Below the pieces are notes generated by a model, which was given only the letters and a program-made list of their open reading frames with translations, had not been told where the DNA came from and searched no databases. The position numbers and the translations under genes were made by a program. A stretch of DNA of 64,000 bases from Roseiarcus sp963749715 (GTDB lineage: Bacteria; Pseudomonadota; Alphaproteobacteria; Rhizobiales; Beijerinckiaceae), in NCBI GenBank assembly GCA_963749715.1, contig CAVVNR010000011.1, forward strand, positions 120,891 through 184,890. The letters run 5' to 3'. Shown here in pieces: positions 25,265 through 35,789 of this stretch; position 1 is the first letter of the stretch, and every line of letters begins with the position of its first letter.

Positions 25265-26350
25265 ATGGCGAATTTGCGCATCGACCAGCTCAACAAGAGC
25301 TATGGGACCGCGCGCGTGCTGAGCGACATCGGCCTTTCGATCGACGACCGCGAATTCGTCGTTCTGGTCGGCCCCTCGGGTTGCGGCAAATCCACGCTTC
25401 TAAGAATGATCGCCGGGCTCGACGCACCAACCTCGGGGGACATTTTCATAGGCGGCAAACTGGTCAACGCACTCGCGCCCGCCGAGCGAAAAATCGCGAT
25501 GGTGTTCCAGTCTTACGCGCTCTATCCGCACATGGACGTGCGCAAGAATATGACCTTCGGCCTCAAGTTCGCCGGCGTCGCGCCAGCGGAGCGCGACCGG
25601 CGGGTCGCCGAGGCGGCGCGGATGTTGCGCCTCGAGGAGTTGCTTGGCCGCTACCCGCGCGACCTCTCCGGCGGCCAGCGGCAGCGCGTGGCGATCGGCC
25701 GCGCAATCGTCCGCGAGCCCGACGTTTTCCTCTTCGACGAGCCATTGTCGAATCTCGATGCGGCGCTGCGCGTCTCGACCCGGGTCGAGATCGCCCGGCT
25801 GCACCGGCTCCTGGGCGCGACAATGGTCTATGTGACCCACGATCAGATCGAGGCGATGACGCTAGCTGACCGCATTGTGGTGATGAACCTCGGACGAATA
25901 GCGCAGGTCGGCAAGCCGCTCGACCTTTATTACTCGCCCGCGGATCTGTTTGTCGCCGGCTTCATCGGCTCGCCGGCGATGAACTTCTTTCCCGCCGAGG
26001 TCGAGAGCGTCAAGGACGGCAAGGCGCTGATGGCCGGCAACTCGATCACCGCGCTTGCCTTGCCCGCCGGACCGTTCAAGCCCGGCGCGCGTCTGACCAT
26101 CGGGGTCCGTCCCGAGCACCTGGCGCTTGCCGCCGTGGGCGACTTCGCCACCACTGGGGTGGTTGAGCTGGTCGAGCGGCTAGGCGAAGCTTCCTACGCC
26201 CACGTGCGACGCGCAGACGACAAGATGACGGTTGCCGAAATCCGCGGCCGGCAGACGCCGGCGCCAGGCGAGTCGGTGACGTTGTCCGCGCCGGCCGAAG
26301 ATATTCATGTGTTCGATGCGGACAATCGTCGCGTGACGACTGGAATCTGA
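25265..26350 (+). CDS. sugar ABC transporter ATP-binding protein (UgpC/MalK type)
   Basis: This 361-residue ATPase has Walker A GPSGCGKST (residues 38-46), Q-loop VFQSYALYPHM, signature LSGGQRQRVAIGRAI, Walker B VFLFDEPLSNLD, and switch His in YVTHDQIEAM. The C-terminal 120 residues form the TOBE/OB regulatory domain of CUT1 ATPases (GVRPEHL). It lies 13 bases after permease 2 and completes the transporter. CUT1 ATPases are sometimes shared among transporters. Confidence 0.95.
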   Translation: MANLRIDQLNKSYGTARVLSDIGLSIDDREFVVLVGPSGCGKSTLLRMIAGLDAPTSGDIFIGGKLVNALAPAERKIAMVFQSYALYPHMDVRKNMTFGLKFAGVAPAERDRRVAEAARMLRLEELLGRYPRDLSGGQRQRVAIGRAIVREPDVFLFDEPLSNLDAALRVSTRVEIARLHRLLGATMVYVTHDQIEAMTLADRIVVMNLGRIAQVGKPLDLYYSPADLFVAGFIGSPAMNFFPAEVESVKDGKALMAGNSITALALPAGPFKPGARLTIGVRPEHLALAAVGDFATTGVVELVERLGEASYAHVRRADDKMTVAEIRGRQTPAPGESVTLSAPAEDIHVFDADNRRVTTGI

Positions 26351-26656
26351 CAGCGGCCGGCAAATAGTTCGTCAACCGCCACGGTTTTCGGCGCGGGACC
26401 GGTGTAATTTTTCGGCTTTGAAGAGGAAGATTTGCCGATGCCGCCGACGGGCGGCCGACATCGCTAGATCACTGGGTGGGCGTGCATCGAGCTTTCGTCG
26501 CCGTCAAGAACCCCGCGCTGCGCGAAACCATCGAGTCCCTGGTGACCGAGCATGCGAGGGGCGACGACCTCGCCTAGCGCAGTCGCGCCATCGACTGCGC
26601 GCTAACCAAATCTGGCGAACGGCGCCGCCTCCCGTCGCCGTCGGCGAAGCCGTCTG
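26351..26656. other. gene-free region after the sugar ABC operon
   Basis: No convincing gene was found. A short open stretch at about 26476-26577 encodes a helical-looking peptide (VKNPALRETIESLV) without a proper start or match; it could be a remnant of a decayed gene. The region also forms the 3' end of luxI on the opposite strand. Confidence 0.4.
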
Positions 26657-27295
26657 CTACGCGAAGGCGAGTTCTTTCGCCTCGGGGGCCTCGATTCCGA
26701 GCGCCTCGCGGAACGCCTGCAAAGCTTGCAGGAGGCCTTCGCCCGTATCGAAGAGTCCGGCGTAGCTCATCGTGCCGCCGATCCGGCGCGGCTTGCCGAT
26801 GAGCTGCGGATTGCAGCCGACAGCCTTCAGCACGCGGTAAATTCGGGCGTCGAACACCGAGACGATCTGGGTCAGCCCAGCCAAGATGGCCACCTCGCCA
26901 ATGCCCGCTATCAGCTCGCTCATCACGAAATTCACGCCGTTGCGGCTGCGCTCGGGCTGGCCGTCGACGGCGACCGCGCAGATGCGAGAGCTCTCCCAAA
27001 TTGTCGCGCTTTCGATGTATTCGCCGTCATCAAGCAGATACGGAAAAACATCGCGCAGCATGTTAGGCCCTGTAGTCGGCAGCAGACGCAAAGAGCCCCA
27101 GTATTCGTGAGTCTGAGGATCAACCGATACAAGATACAGAGGATTTGCGTGATCAAACTTATCTCGCTCGTACCCGTCTCTTACCGTCACATCCCAGCCG
27201 AGCCGCTCCGAGAACGTCAGCGCCCGGTTGCGGAACATTGCATCCATCTCCCTCGGAAACAACGACGCACGTGAACCTTCAATAAACTTCAACAT
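26657..27295 (-). CDS. luxI: acyl-homoserine-lactone synthase, LuxI family
   Basis: This 212-residue enzyme makes an acyl-homoserine lactone from S-adenosylmethionine and an acyl donor (acyl-ACP or acyl-CoA). With the ATG at 27295 (behind AAGGGAG) as residue 1, the family's near-invariant residues fall on the canonical numbers: Arg24, Phe28, Trp34, Asp45, Asp48, Arg70, Phe84, Glu101 and Arg104. An upstream in-frame Met at 27322 would shift this register. It lies 93 bases downstream of luxR on the same strand, with a candidate promoter of its own. The acyl chain cannot be deduced. Confidence 0.95.
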   Translation of the reverse strand: MLKFIEGSRASLFPREMDAMFRNRALTFSERLGWDVTVRDGYERDKFDHANPLYLVSVDPQTHEYWGSLRLLPTTGPNMLRDVFPYLLDDGEYIESATIWESSRICAVAVDGQPERSRNGVNFVMSELIAGIGEVAILAGLTQIVSVFDARIYRVLKAVGCNPQLIGKPRRIGGTMSYAGLFDTGEGLLQALQAFREALGIEAPEAKELAFA

Positions 27296-27326
27296 CGTGG
27301 CATCTCCCTTGCTACGAGACAACAGG

Positions 27327-27354
27327 ATGTTAACGATAAGTTACCATGTGACAA
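27327..27354 (-). promoter_or_regulatory. candidate luxI promoter
   Basis: On the minus strand, TTGTCA (27349-27354) is separated by 16 bases from TAACAT (27327-27332), about 31 bases before the luxI start. It is a plausible sigma-70-type pair. I did not find a convincing 18-20 bp lux box next to it. Confidence 0.35.
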
Positions 27355-27388
27355 TTCCACTAAGAAGCTGAGTTGACATTCACGGGAA

Positions 27389-28150
27389 TCACTTAAAGGA
27401 CGAGCCTTGGAGAGCCTTCGCCGGAATCACCCCGGTGGCAATGGCCACGCCAACCGCATGGGTCAAATTGGCGCAATTCAACTTATGTCGCGCCGTATCG
27501 AGATAACTCTTCACGCTGCCGAAGGATATATTCAAGATGTCGGAGATATCCTGATATGTCTTGCCTCTGGCCGCCCAAATTAGGCATTGTTCTTCTCTCT
27601 TCGATAACTTTACCGGTGGACTACTTAGTTTGAGATTGACGCTTGCGGCGGAGTCGATCAGAACGGATATCAACTGGAGCTTCACCATATTGTTTTTCTT
27701 GAACTCCTCCCATTCCGGCCTCGTGTGGTTGCTTGAAAAGGACACCAAAGAATAAACGCCCCGCCAATTCCGGACGGGGACAGATATCCCGTTGCGGCCG
27801 ACATCGTGGCTCAGCGCGTCGGTAAAAAACGCCTGAACAGCGGGGTCGTCGCGCGACAACTCTTCCCAGTCGAACGGCAGAACCGCTTTGCTTCCATTCG
27901 AGATAACAGGATCTATAAGTACGTATTGCTTAAGGAAGTAACGCGTTTGCCACTGAAAGGAATACGTTACTGTCCCTGTCAGCAAACTGGCGTCGGAGCT
28001 CTTGTCGGGAGCAAATCTCATATAGGCAATGTGATTCACGCCGATATCGACTGCGATTGCTTTTAGCGTCTCCTCCAGATCCTGTTCATTGTATCCGAGT
28101 ATCGTATCCGTGAGCCTTATCGCGGCCAATTCGATGGTGATGTTTGCCAT
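27389..28150 (-). CDS. luxR: LuxR-family quorum-sensing transcriptional regulator
   Basis: This 253-residue protein has an N-terminal autoinducer-binding domain and a C-terminal LuxR helix-turn-helix (residues 181-245: LSKREEQCLIWAARGKTYQDI, in part). The six residues usually conserved for ligand binding are all present: Trp67, Tyr71, Asp80-Pro81, Trp95 and Gly121. It lies upstream of luxI on the same strand. Its base composition is clearly lower in GC than most neighbours, which may point to acquisition by transfer. The ATG at 28150 has only a weak ribosome site, which fits coupling to the short reading frame ending 18 bases upstream. Confidence 0.94.
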   Translation of the reverse strand: MANITIELAAIRLTDTILGYNEQDLEETLKAIAVDIGVNHIAYMRFAPDKSSDASLLTGTVTYSFQWQTRYFLKQYVLIDPVISNGSKAVLPFDWEELSRDDPAVQAFFTDALSHDVGRNGISVPVRNWRGVYSLVSFSSNHTRPEWEEFKKNNMVKLQLISVLIDSAASVNLKLSSPPVKLSKREEQCLIWAARGKTYQDISDILNISFGSVKSYLDTARHKLNCANLTHAVGVAIATGVIPAKALQGSSFK

Positions 28151-28168
28151 AGGCGTGCGCCATAGCCA

Positions 28169-28468
28169 TCATGAACCAAGTTCAGGCATCTCAGACAAAT
28201 CTTCGTCACAAGCGTAGTGAACGAGCGCCCCAACAGCGGCGGGTTGAATTCTCCAGGTCACTTTTGTGCGCAAATCAATCGGTTCCACGCAAGTCCCGAT
28301 TGGCTGGGAGGAATCAGCAGCCGTCAACGCGACACCTTCGACCTTCGCCTTTGTTGTTTTCGATCGTGAGTTTAGCGTCTTCAACTCAATGAACACACAT
28401 TCCTCCCCCCCAAACCGCAATTCAGTCCCGTTAGTAATGTACCATACAAAACCCATCGCAATCAACAA
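28169..28468 (-). CDS. small uncharacterised protein preceding luxR
   Basis: This possible gene encodes 99 residues from TTG at 28468 or 95 residues from ATG at 28456. It ends 18 bases before luxR on the same strand and shares luxR's lower GC content. There is no recognisable family, signal peptide or transmembrane segment; Cys residues occur at three places. No clear ribosome site precedes either start, so coding status is unproven. If real, it would be the first gene of a three-gene quorum-sensing unit. Confidence 0.4.
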   Translation of the reverse strand: MLIAMGFVWYITNGTELRFGGEECVFIELKTLNSRSKTTKAKVEGVALTAADSSQPIGTCVEPIDLRTKVTWRIQPAAVGALVHYACDEDLSEMPELGS

Positions 28469-28662
28469 TTATGTGGAGGCAGAACGGAGAACAATACGCG
28501 CAATATCGTAAAAAGGCCGCGGTCCCTTTCGAACGGCCGTGAGATGCTATGGTGCGAAGTCAACGCGGCGGGCGAAGACGACACACGACAGCGTTGATTC
28601 TGCGGTCGGCGAGACTCGGGCGGCGAGGCGCGCGGACGCTGCGTCAACAAGGAGCGGACGCA

Positions 28663-29532
28663 ATGAACGTCAACGACCTCGTAGCCATCGACGTCCACAC
28701 GCATGCCGAGGTTTCCTGCCGGCAGCCTGCAGACGCGTTCTGGCAGCCGTATGAAGACGCCGCGAACAAATACTTCAAGGCGGGCAAGCGCCCGACGATC
28801 GCCGAGACCATCGCCTACTACCGCGACCGCAGAATTGGCCTGGTGATGTTCACCGTCGACAGCGAATTCGAGATCGGCTCCAGGCGTATCGCTAACGAGG
28901 AAGTCGCCGAGGCCGCGGCCGCCAACGCGGACATCATGATGGCTTTCGCCTCGATCGATCCGCACAAGGGCAAGATGGGCGTGCGCGAGGCGCGCGATCT
29001 CATCGCGGCGGGGGTGATCAAGGGGTTCAAGTTTCATCCGACCGTTCAGGGTTTCTTCCCGAACGATCGCATGGCCTATGGCCTTTACGAGGTCATCGCC
29101 GAGCACAAGCTGCCGGCGATCTTCCACAGCGGCCATTCCGGGATCGGCACGGGCATGCCGGGCGGCGGCGGCCTCAGGCTCAAATATTCGAACCCGATCC
29201 ATGTCGATGACGTCGCCGTCGACTTCCCCGACATGACGATCATCATCGCCCATCCGTCCTGGCCGTGGCAGGACGAGGCGCTCTCTGTCTGCCTGCACAA
29301 GCCCAACGTGTTCATCGACCTTTCGGGCTGGAGCCCGAAGTACTTCCCTCCGCAGCTCGTCCAATATGCGAACGGCCAGCTCAAGACCAAGATGCTGTTC
29401 GGCTCGGACTTCCCGCTTATCCAGCCCGACCGATGGATCAAGGATTTTCTCGATGCCGGCTTCAAGCCGGAGGTGCACGATCTCATCCTGAAGCAGAACG
29501 CGGTTCGCGCGCTTAAGATCGCCGCCGCGTAG
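28663..29532 (+). CDS. amidohydrolase family 2 (ACMSD-like) metal-dependent hydrolase
   Basis: This 289-residue TIM-barrel enzyme starts with ATG at 28663 after AAGGAG. The metal-binding residues are visible: His-x-His in DVHTHAE (residues 10-16), His in FKFHPTVQG, His in FHSGHSG, and the conserved Asp in FGSDFPLIQ. Members hydrolyse or decarboxylate carboxylated or aromatic substrates (aminocarboxymuconate-semialdehyde decarboxylase, gamma-resorcylate decarboxylase and relatives). The hydrolase gene 12 bases downstream suggests a two-step breakdown pathway. The substrate is unknown. Confidence 0.88.
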   Translation: MNVNDLVAIDVHTHAEVSCRQPADAFWQPYEDAANKYFKAGKRPTIAETIAYYRDRRIGLVMFTVDSEFEIGSRRIANEEVAEAAAANADIMMAFASIDPHKGKMGVREARDLIAAGVIKGFKFHPTVQGFFPNDRMAYGLYEVIAEHKLPAIFHSGHSGIGTGMPGGGGLRLKYSNPIHVDDVAVDFPDMTIIIAHPSWPWQDEALSVCLHKPNVFIDLSGWSPKYFPPQLVQYANGQLKTKMLFGSDFPLIQPDRWIKDFLDAGFKPEVHDLILKQNAVRALKIAAA

Positions 29533-29544
29533 CCGCCTCGCGCC

Positions 29545-30360
29545 GTGGCCGCCTTTCGATGGATCGATGGCGTCGGCGCCGAGGTTGTCGCCGACGGCAA
29601 GCGCCTGGAGGCGGTCGCTTATGGCCCGCTGCCGGAGCAGGCGCCGACGATCGTCATGCTGCATGAGGGGCTCGGCTGTGTCGCGCTCTGGCGGGACTTT
29701 CCCTCCAGGCTCGCGGCCGCGACGGGCTCTGGGGTCTTCGCCTATTCGCGCGCGGGCTATGGGCGGTCGGATGCGGTCGATCTGCCGCGTCCGCTCGACT
29801 ACATGACGCGCGAGGCGCGCTGGAGCCTGCCCGCGGTGCTCGAGGCGATCGGCTTCCGGCGCGGAATTCTGCTTGGACATAGCGACGGCGCCTCGATCGC
29901 GGCGATCTGCGCCGGCGAGCCATTCGCCCGACGCGTCGATGGCCTGGTCCTGATTGCGCCCCATGTCTTCACCGAGCAGCCGGGCCTGGCCTCGATTGCG
30001 GAAGCGCGCCGCGCCTATGAAGCGGGGAGCTTGCGGGCGAAGCTCGCCAAATACCATACGCATGTCGATGCTGCGTTTTGCGGCTGGAACGGCGCCTGGC
30101 TCGATCCGGGATTCAAAACCTGGAACATCGAGGATGCGGTCGGCCGTTGGCGTGTCCCCGCGCTTCTGATCCAGGGCGTCGACGATCCCTATGGGACGCT
30201 GAAGCAAATCCGCGCGATCGAAGCCCGATCGCCCGCGCCGGTTAAGAGCCTTATTCTCGAACGTTGCCGCCACTCGCCCCAGACCGAACAGCCGCGGGCG
30301 ACGCTCGAGGCGATCGTTGCGTTCTGCGCGGAGGTCGGCCCTGCGGCGAAGGCGTCGTGA
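29545..30360 (+). CDS. alpha/beta hydrolase
   Basis: This 271-residue hydrolase starts at a GTG 12 bases after the amidohydrolase stop. The catalytic pattern is clear: oxyanion region LHEGLGCVALWRDFP, nucleophile elbow LLGHSDGAS (Ser about residue 113), a late Asp in IQGVDDPYG, and His in LERCRHSPQTEQP. There is no signal peptide. Coupling to the amidohydrolase implies successive steps of one catabolic route. Alternative annotations would be hydrolase of the BphD/MenH type. Confidence 0.87.
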   Translation: MAAFRWIDGVGAEVVADGKRLEAVAYGPLPEQAPTIVMLHEGLGCVALWRDFPSRLAAATGSGVFAYSRAGYGRSDAVDLPRPLDYMTREARWSLPAVLEAIGFRRGILLGHSDGASIAAICAGEPFARRVDGLVLIAPHVFTEQPGLASIAEARRAYEAGSLRAKLAKYHTHVDAAFCGWNGAWLDPGFKTWNIEDAVGRWRVPALLIQGVDDPYGTLKQIRAIEARSPAPVKSLILERCRHSPQTEQPRATLEAIVAFCAEVGPAAKAS

Positions 30361-30743
30361 AAGCAGGCTGGCGGCGCTCATTTCGATCGCGACTCCAATC
30401 GACAAGCAACGCCGTCGCTGCGGTAAAACCGAAGCGACCAACCCGCCGTCGCGCGTCGGGTCCGGCGGCCAAACAGCGACAAGCAAAACCAAGCCAGGCC
30501 AAGCCAAGCCGGATGAAATTGCTTGGATTTGCTTGGTCTTATTCGTCCGAATGGGGACTTTCCAACATGTTATGGCGAAGAAAATAAAAAAGACTCTTGC
30601 CTCCTCGTTCGCCCCGGCGGCGTCTCGCGCGGTGCGGGTTCGATCCGCCGACCGGGTAGAGGTATAGCACACATTTCTGATTCTCGCAAAGCGATTGCGC
30701 AGGAGATTTTCGGAAGCAATTCCAGCATTCGGCGCGACTCGCC
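30361..30743. other. gene-free region with CCAAGC/GCTTGG inverted repeats
   Basis: No supported gene lies between the hydrolase end and the dctA end (convergent). Bases 30488-30540 contain repeated CCAAGCC units followed by repeated GCTTGG units (GCTTGGATTTGCTTGG), which can pair to form a hairpin and could end transcription from both sides. The following 40 bases are AT-rich (AAAATAAAAAAGACT at about 30580-30595). Confidence 0.45.
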
Positions 30744-32090
30744 CTACTCGGCCGCCTGAACATTCGTCGGCAGCGAGTTGGCGACGATGTCGACCGTGAC
30801 CTCGCCCGCCAGCACCTGTCGCGCGAGCGGCGCGTCCAGGTCGTCCTCCCAGGCGGCGATGACCACCGTGGCGACGCAATTGCCGATCAGGTTGCCGAGC
30901 GCGCGCGCCATGCCGACGAACCAGTCGATCGACAGCACCAGCACGAGCCCGATCGCGGGGATCGCCGGCACCGCGCTCAGCGTCGCCGCCAGGATGACGA
31001 TCGCCGAACCCGGCATGCCGTGGGCGCCCTTCGACGTGACCAGGGAAATTCCGAGAACCAGCATGAGATCGCCGAACGACAGCGGCGTATTGGTCGCCTG
31101 CGCGATGAACACCGTCGCCAGGGTCAAATAGATCGAAAACGCGTCGAGGTTGAACGAATAGCCGGTCGGCACGACCAGCCCGACCACCTCGGGCTTCACG
31201 CCCATCGCCTCGAGCTTGCGCATGATCTGCGGCAGCACCGCGTCGGACGATGCGGTCGCCAGCACAATCGTCAGCTCCTCGCGGAAATAGGCGAGGAAGC
31301 GAAAAATGCTGAGGCCGGCAGCCAATTTCAAAACCGCGCCCAGGACCACGACGACGAACAGCGCGACCGCGATCCAGAACACGACGACCAGCGAGGCGAG
31401 CTGCTCGAGCGAGCGCACTCCATATTCGCCGACGGTGTATGCGACTGCTCCCAGCACTCCGAGCGGCGCGAGCCGCACGATCAGCCCCATGGCGCGGAAC
31501 AGGACCTTGGACGTCGCATCGACCAGCTCGGTGACCAGCCTCGCCGGTTCGCCGACCAGGGCGAGGCTTACGCCGAAGACGATGGCGAAGAACAGCACCT
31601 CAAGGACGTCATTGCGGGCGAAGGCGTCGAACGCGGTCGTCGGAATGATGTTGAGAATGAAGCCGCCAAAGCCCCCGCCCTGGAGCTTGTGGGCGTTTTC
31701 GGCATAGGCAGCGAGCGCGTGGGCGTCGAGGTTCGCGGTGTTGATGTTCATGCCGGCGCCCGGCCGGACGACAAAGGCCAGGATCAGACCGACCGCGAGC
31801 GCGACCGTGGTCATGACCTCGAAGTAGATCAGCGCCTTGCCGCCGACCCGTCCCACCTTCTTGAGATCGCCCGCCCCCGCGATGCCGTGCACCACGACGC
31901 AAAAGACGATCGGCGCGACGATCATCGAGATCAGCTTGAGAAAGGCGTCGCTGAAGAATTTGAGCCCAACGGCGAATCCCGGCGCGAGCACCCCGAGCGC
32001 GATGCCGAGGACGAGGCCTGCGACCACTTGGGCGAACAAGGATTTGTAGAGCGGCGGCCGGGAGGCGGGAGCGACGGTTGGGGTCGTCAT
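30744..32090 (-). CDS. dctA: C4-dicarboxylate transporter (DAACS family)
   Basis: DctA imports succinate, fumarate and malate with protons or sodium across the inner membrane. The 448-residue length is normal. Family hallmarks include KLISMIVAPIVFCVVVHGIAG near the N-terminus, PTGYSFNLDAFSIY, the serine-rich reentrant loop region ATASSDAVLPQIMRKLE, and LVTSKGAHGMPGSAIVILAAT. In rhizobia dctA is activated by DctBD through sigma-54; an upstream sequence at 32169-32184 matches that promoter type. dctB and dctD are not in the window. Confidence 0.95.
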   Translation of the reverse strand: MTTPTVAPASRPPLYKSLFAQVVAGLVLGIALGVLAPGFAVGLKFFSDAFLKLISMIVAPIVFCVVVHGIAGAGDLKKVGRVGGKALIYFEVMTTVALAVGLILAFVVRPGAGMNINTANLDAHALAAYAENAHKLQGGGFGGFILNIIPTTAFDAFARNDVLEVLFFAIVFGVSLALVGEPARLVTELVDATSKVLFRAMGLIVRLAPLGVLGAVAYTVGEYGVRSLEQLASLVVVFWIAVALFVVVVLGAVLKLAAGLSIFRFLAYFREELTIVLATASSDAVLPQIMRKLEAMGVKPEVVGLVVPTGYSFNLDAFSIYLTLATVFIAQATNTPLSFGDLMLVLGISLVTSKGAHGMPGSAIVILAATLSAVPAIPAIGLVLVLSIDWFVGMARALGNLIGNCVATVVIAAWEDDLDAPLARQVLAGEVTVDIVANSLPTNVQAAE

Positions 32091-32168
32091 GACTTCTAAG
32101 CCTTTCCGAAGTTATCGCGAGCGGGGCGGCCTTCGCACGGGAAATGGCATTTCTGCAGCGCTTTTGCA

Positions 32169-32184
32169 TGCAAGACCGTTGCCA
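32169..32184 (-). promoter_or_regulatory. sigma-54 promoter upstream of dctA
   Basis: The minus strand reads TGGCAACGGTCTTGCA. This keeps the invariant GG-N10-GC spacing of the -24/-12 elements and differs from the consensus TGGCAC-N5-TTGCA at one base. It lies 79 bases ahead of the dctA ATG, giving a leader of about 65 bases. Sigma-54 control of dctA is well established in Rhizobiales. Confidence 0.7.
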
Positions 32185-32225
32185 GTAAACGGTAGACCGA
32201 TCCTGCCGAGTCCCTGCCGTCTGTC

Positions 32226-32363
32226 ATGCCCGCGAAAGCGGGCATCCCGCGCCTTGGCGCGACTTTGGATTCCCGCCTGCGCGGGAATGACGAGCGGCGC
32301 AGCTTCTCATCCGCTGCCGCCGTCATCCGGCGCTTCGCGCGACCTTCTCCCGAGGGGAGAAGG
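32226..32363. repeat. cluster of three palindromic intergenic repeats
   Basis: Three perfect hairpins follow each other: ATGCCCGC-GAAA-GCGGGCAT (32226-32245, GNRA-like loop), ATTCCCGC-CTGC-GCGGGAAT (32269-32288), and CCTTCTCCC-GAG-GGGAGAAGG (32343-32363). The first two are the paired ends of one common alphaproteobacterial intergenic element; the third belongs to the CCCTCATCC-type family seen at 23378. Confidence 0.8.
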
Positions 32364-32781
32364 GATGGCGACTGTCGCCGGGTTGCAACACCTTTGCGAG
32401 AATTCTCCGCCTTCAACTTTTTATGAGTTTGTTCTCGGCCCCCAAATCGTGTATGTACCGGTCCTCTCGCGAGGATCATTGGTCCCGCGAGATGCGTGCA
32501 GCGCGAACTTGAGGGAGCCGGAATGAATTCAATTCGACGCAATCCGGACTCCGTCGGCGCCCAACTCGCGCTCCGCCTCCAAATGCGTGAAGCATTCGCG
32601 GCAACCCGCCTCTTTTGGTGAGCGCTGCGTGACCTGACGCCGAGGCGTCCGCGGCTTTAGTCCGCATCCGTAAGCCGTCGTCCTTTTTCTCATTTTGCTG
32701 GCCGCTTCGCCGCTTTTGGCGCCGCGCCCGGCGTCGCTTCCGAATCCGGCTTCGGCCGCGATTCCGAATGGAAACCAAGCC

Positions 32782-34617
<1,836 letters not shown>

Positions 34618-34740
34618 CACGCGCGTCCGGCCGATGGTCGAAGCCGCCGGGATGCTGGCTGCGGAGCTCCGCCCCGGCGGCGCATGACTGCTGCGCCCGC
34701 CGCGGCGTGAGCTGCGCCGCGCGTTCAGCTGGACCGCCAA

Positions 34741-34832
34741 CGTCATCGCGAGGCGCGAAGCGCCGTGGCGATCCAGAGGCCGTAGGGCGCTCTACGTTCT
34801 CCTGGATCGCTTCGCTTACGCTCGCGATGACG
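34741..34832. repeat. composite palindrome, CGTCATCGCGAG arms
   Basis: Perfect 12-bp outer arms (34741-34752 and 34821-34832) enclose inner arms GCGATCCAG (34768-34776) and CTGGATCGC (34802-34810). This is the complete form of the dispersed repeat whose inner part is seen at 851-891. It lies after the exporter gene and before the end of msrA and may act as a bidirectional transcription stop. Confidence 0.85.
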
Positions 34833-34861
34833 AACGACGGTGGGTTCGGCCAAAACGTCGC

Positions 34862-35579
34862 TTACGAGCGGTCGGCGCTGACCAGCACCGGGTCGGCGCG
34901 ATAGACTGCGGGAAAGAGCCGCTTGAGATTGGCGAGTTTCGGCAGGTCGTTGAAGACGATATAGGGATAGCCCGGATTTCGCGCGAGGAAGTCCTGATGA
35001 TAGTCCTCGGCGCGATAGAACGTCTTCGCCGGCTCGATCGTGGTGACGATCGGCGCTTTGAACACATGGCGCGGAATCGAGTTCAACGATGTAGGCCTTC
35101 GCCACCCGCGCCTGCTCGTTGTTCATCGGGAAGATCGCCGAGCGGTATTGCGTGCCCTCGTCCGGACCCTGCCGGTTGAGCTCGGTCGGGTCATGCGCGA
35201 CCGAGAAGTAGATCTGCAGGATGCGGCCATAAGTGATCTTGCGCGGATCGTACGTGATCTGAACCGATTCGGCATGGCCCGTGTTGCCCTCGCTGGTCAT
35301 CTCGTAGTGCGCGCTCGCCTGCTCGCCGCCGTCATAGCCGGACACCGCGCTCGTCACGCCGGCGACATGCTGGAAGACGCCCTGGACGCCCCAGAAGCAG
35401 CCGCCCGCAATCACCGCAACTTCAGATGCACTGCCGCCTGCCTGCTCGTCGACCGCTGGCGGCGGAACAACCCGCGCCTCTTCCGCCGTCGAGCGCGTGG
35501 CGACGAAGCCGGCCGCCGCAAGAAGCCCGACGACAATGAGCGTCGGAAGGGCCGGGCCGTTCCTGAACGATGAGATCAT
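34862..35579 (-). pseudogene. msrA: peptide methionine-(S)-sulfoxide reductase, split by a frameshift
   Basis: The ATG at 35579 begins an exported form of MsrA with an N-terminal hydrophobic segment (LPTLIVVGLLAAAGFVATRS). The catalytic motif GGCFWGVQGVFQ, SGYDGG, GHAESVQITYDP and HDPTELNRQGPDEGTQYRSAIF follow. The frame then changes near 35078-35088. The end continues in another frame (IEPAKTFYRAEDYHQDFL, GYPYIVFNDLPKL), stopping at 34862. Restoring the frame gives about 239 residues with all family motifs. It reduces methionine-S-sulfoxide and here would act in the periplasm. It forms a pair with msrB upstream. Confidence 0.85.
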
Positions 35580-35789
35580 GGGGCTTGGACTCCATTCTTG
35601 CTCGACAGCGAATTCGTCAGCCGGGCGTTTCTTAGGCCGCGACTGTGTCGTCGCCACGACGGGGCGGCCGGATCGCGCGGTCGTGTCATCACACTCGCGC
35701 GAGCGAAACAGCCCGCCGATCAAATTCGTGTCCGGGCGCGATATGTTACAGGGCGGCGCCCATATTCGTCCCGCATCGGGCGCGCGTCC

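Larger units (their letters stand above)
32091..32781. other. 691-base intergenic region with promoter and repeats
   Basis: The region holds the dctA sigma-54 site, the cluster of hairpin repeats (32226-32363) and a possible 32-residue reading frame at 32523-32621 that has a good ribosome site (GAGGGAGCC) but no recognisable product. The last 160 bases are the leader of the ABC exporter gene. In-frame codons there (from 32695) look like leader rather than protein. Confidence 0.5.

Noticed and set aside
26418..26765. 115-codon plus-strand frame near the end of luxI
   Set aside because: Overlaps luxI antisense, is Arg/Ala-rich and has no recognisable motif or ribosome site.
27296..27388. lux box between luxR and luxI
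   Set aside because: No 18-20 bp inverted repeat with convincing arm identity was found by eye.
28462..30879. 805-codon minus-strand open frame
   Set aside because: It is antisense to the amidohydrolase and hydrolase genes, which carry metal-binding and catalytic motifs.
32523..32621. 32-codon reading frame with a good ribosome site in the exporter leader
   Set aside because: Too short and without known product; listed only inside the intergenic note.
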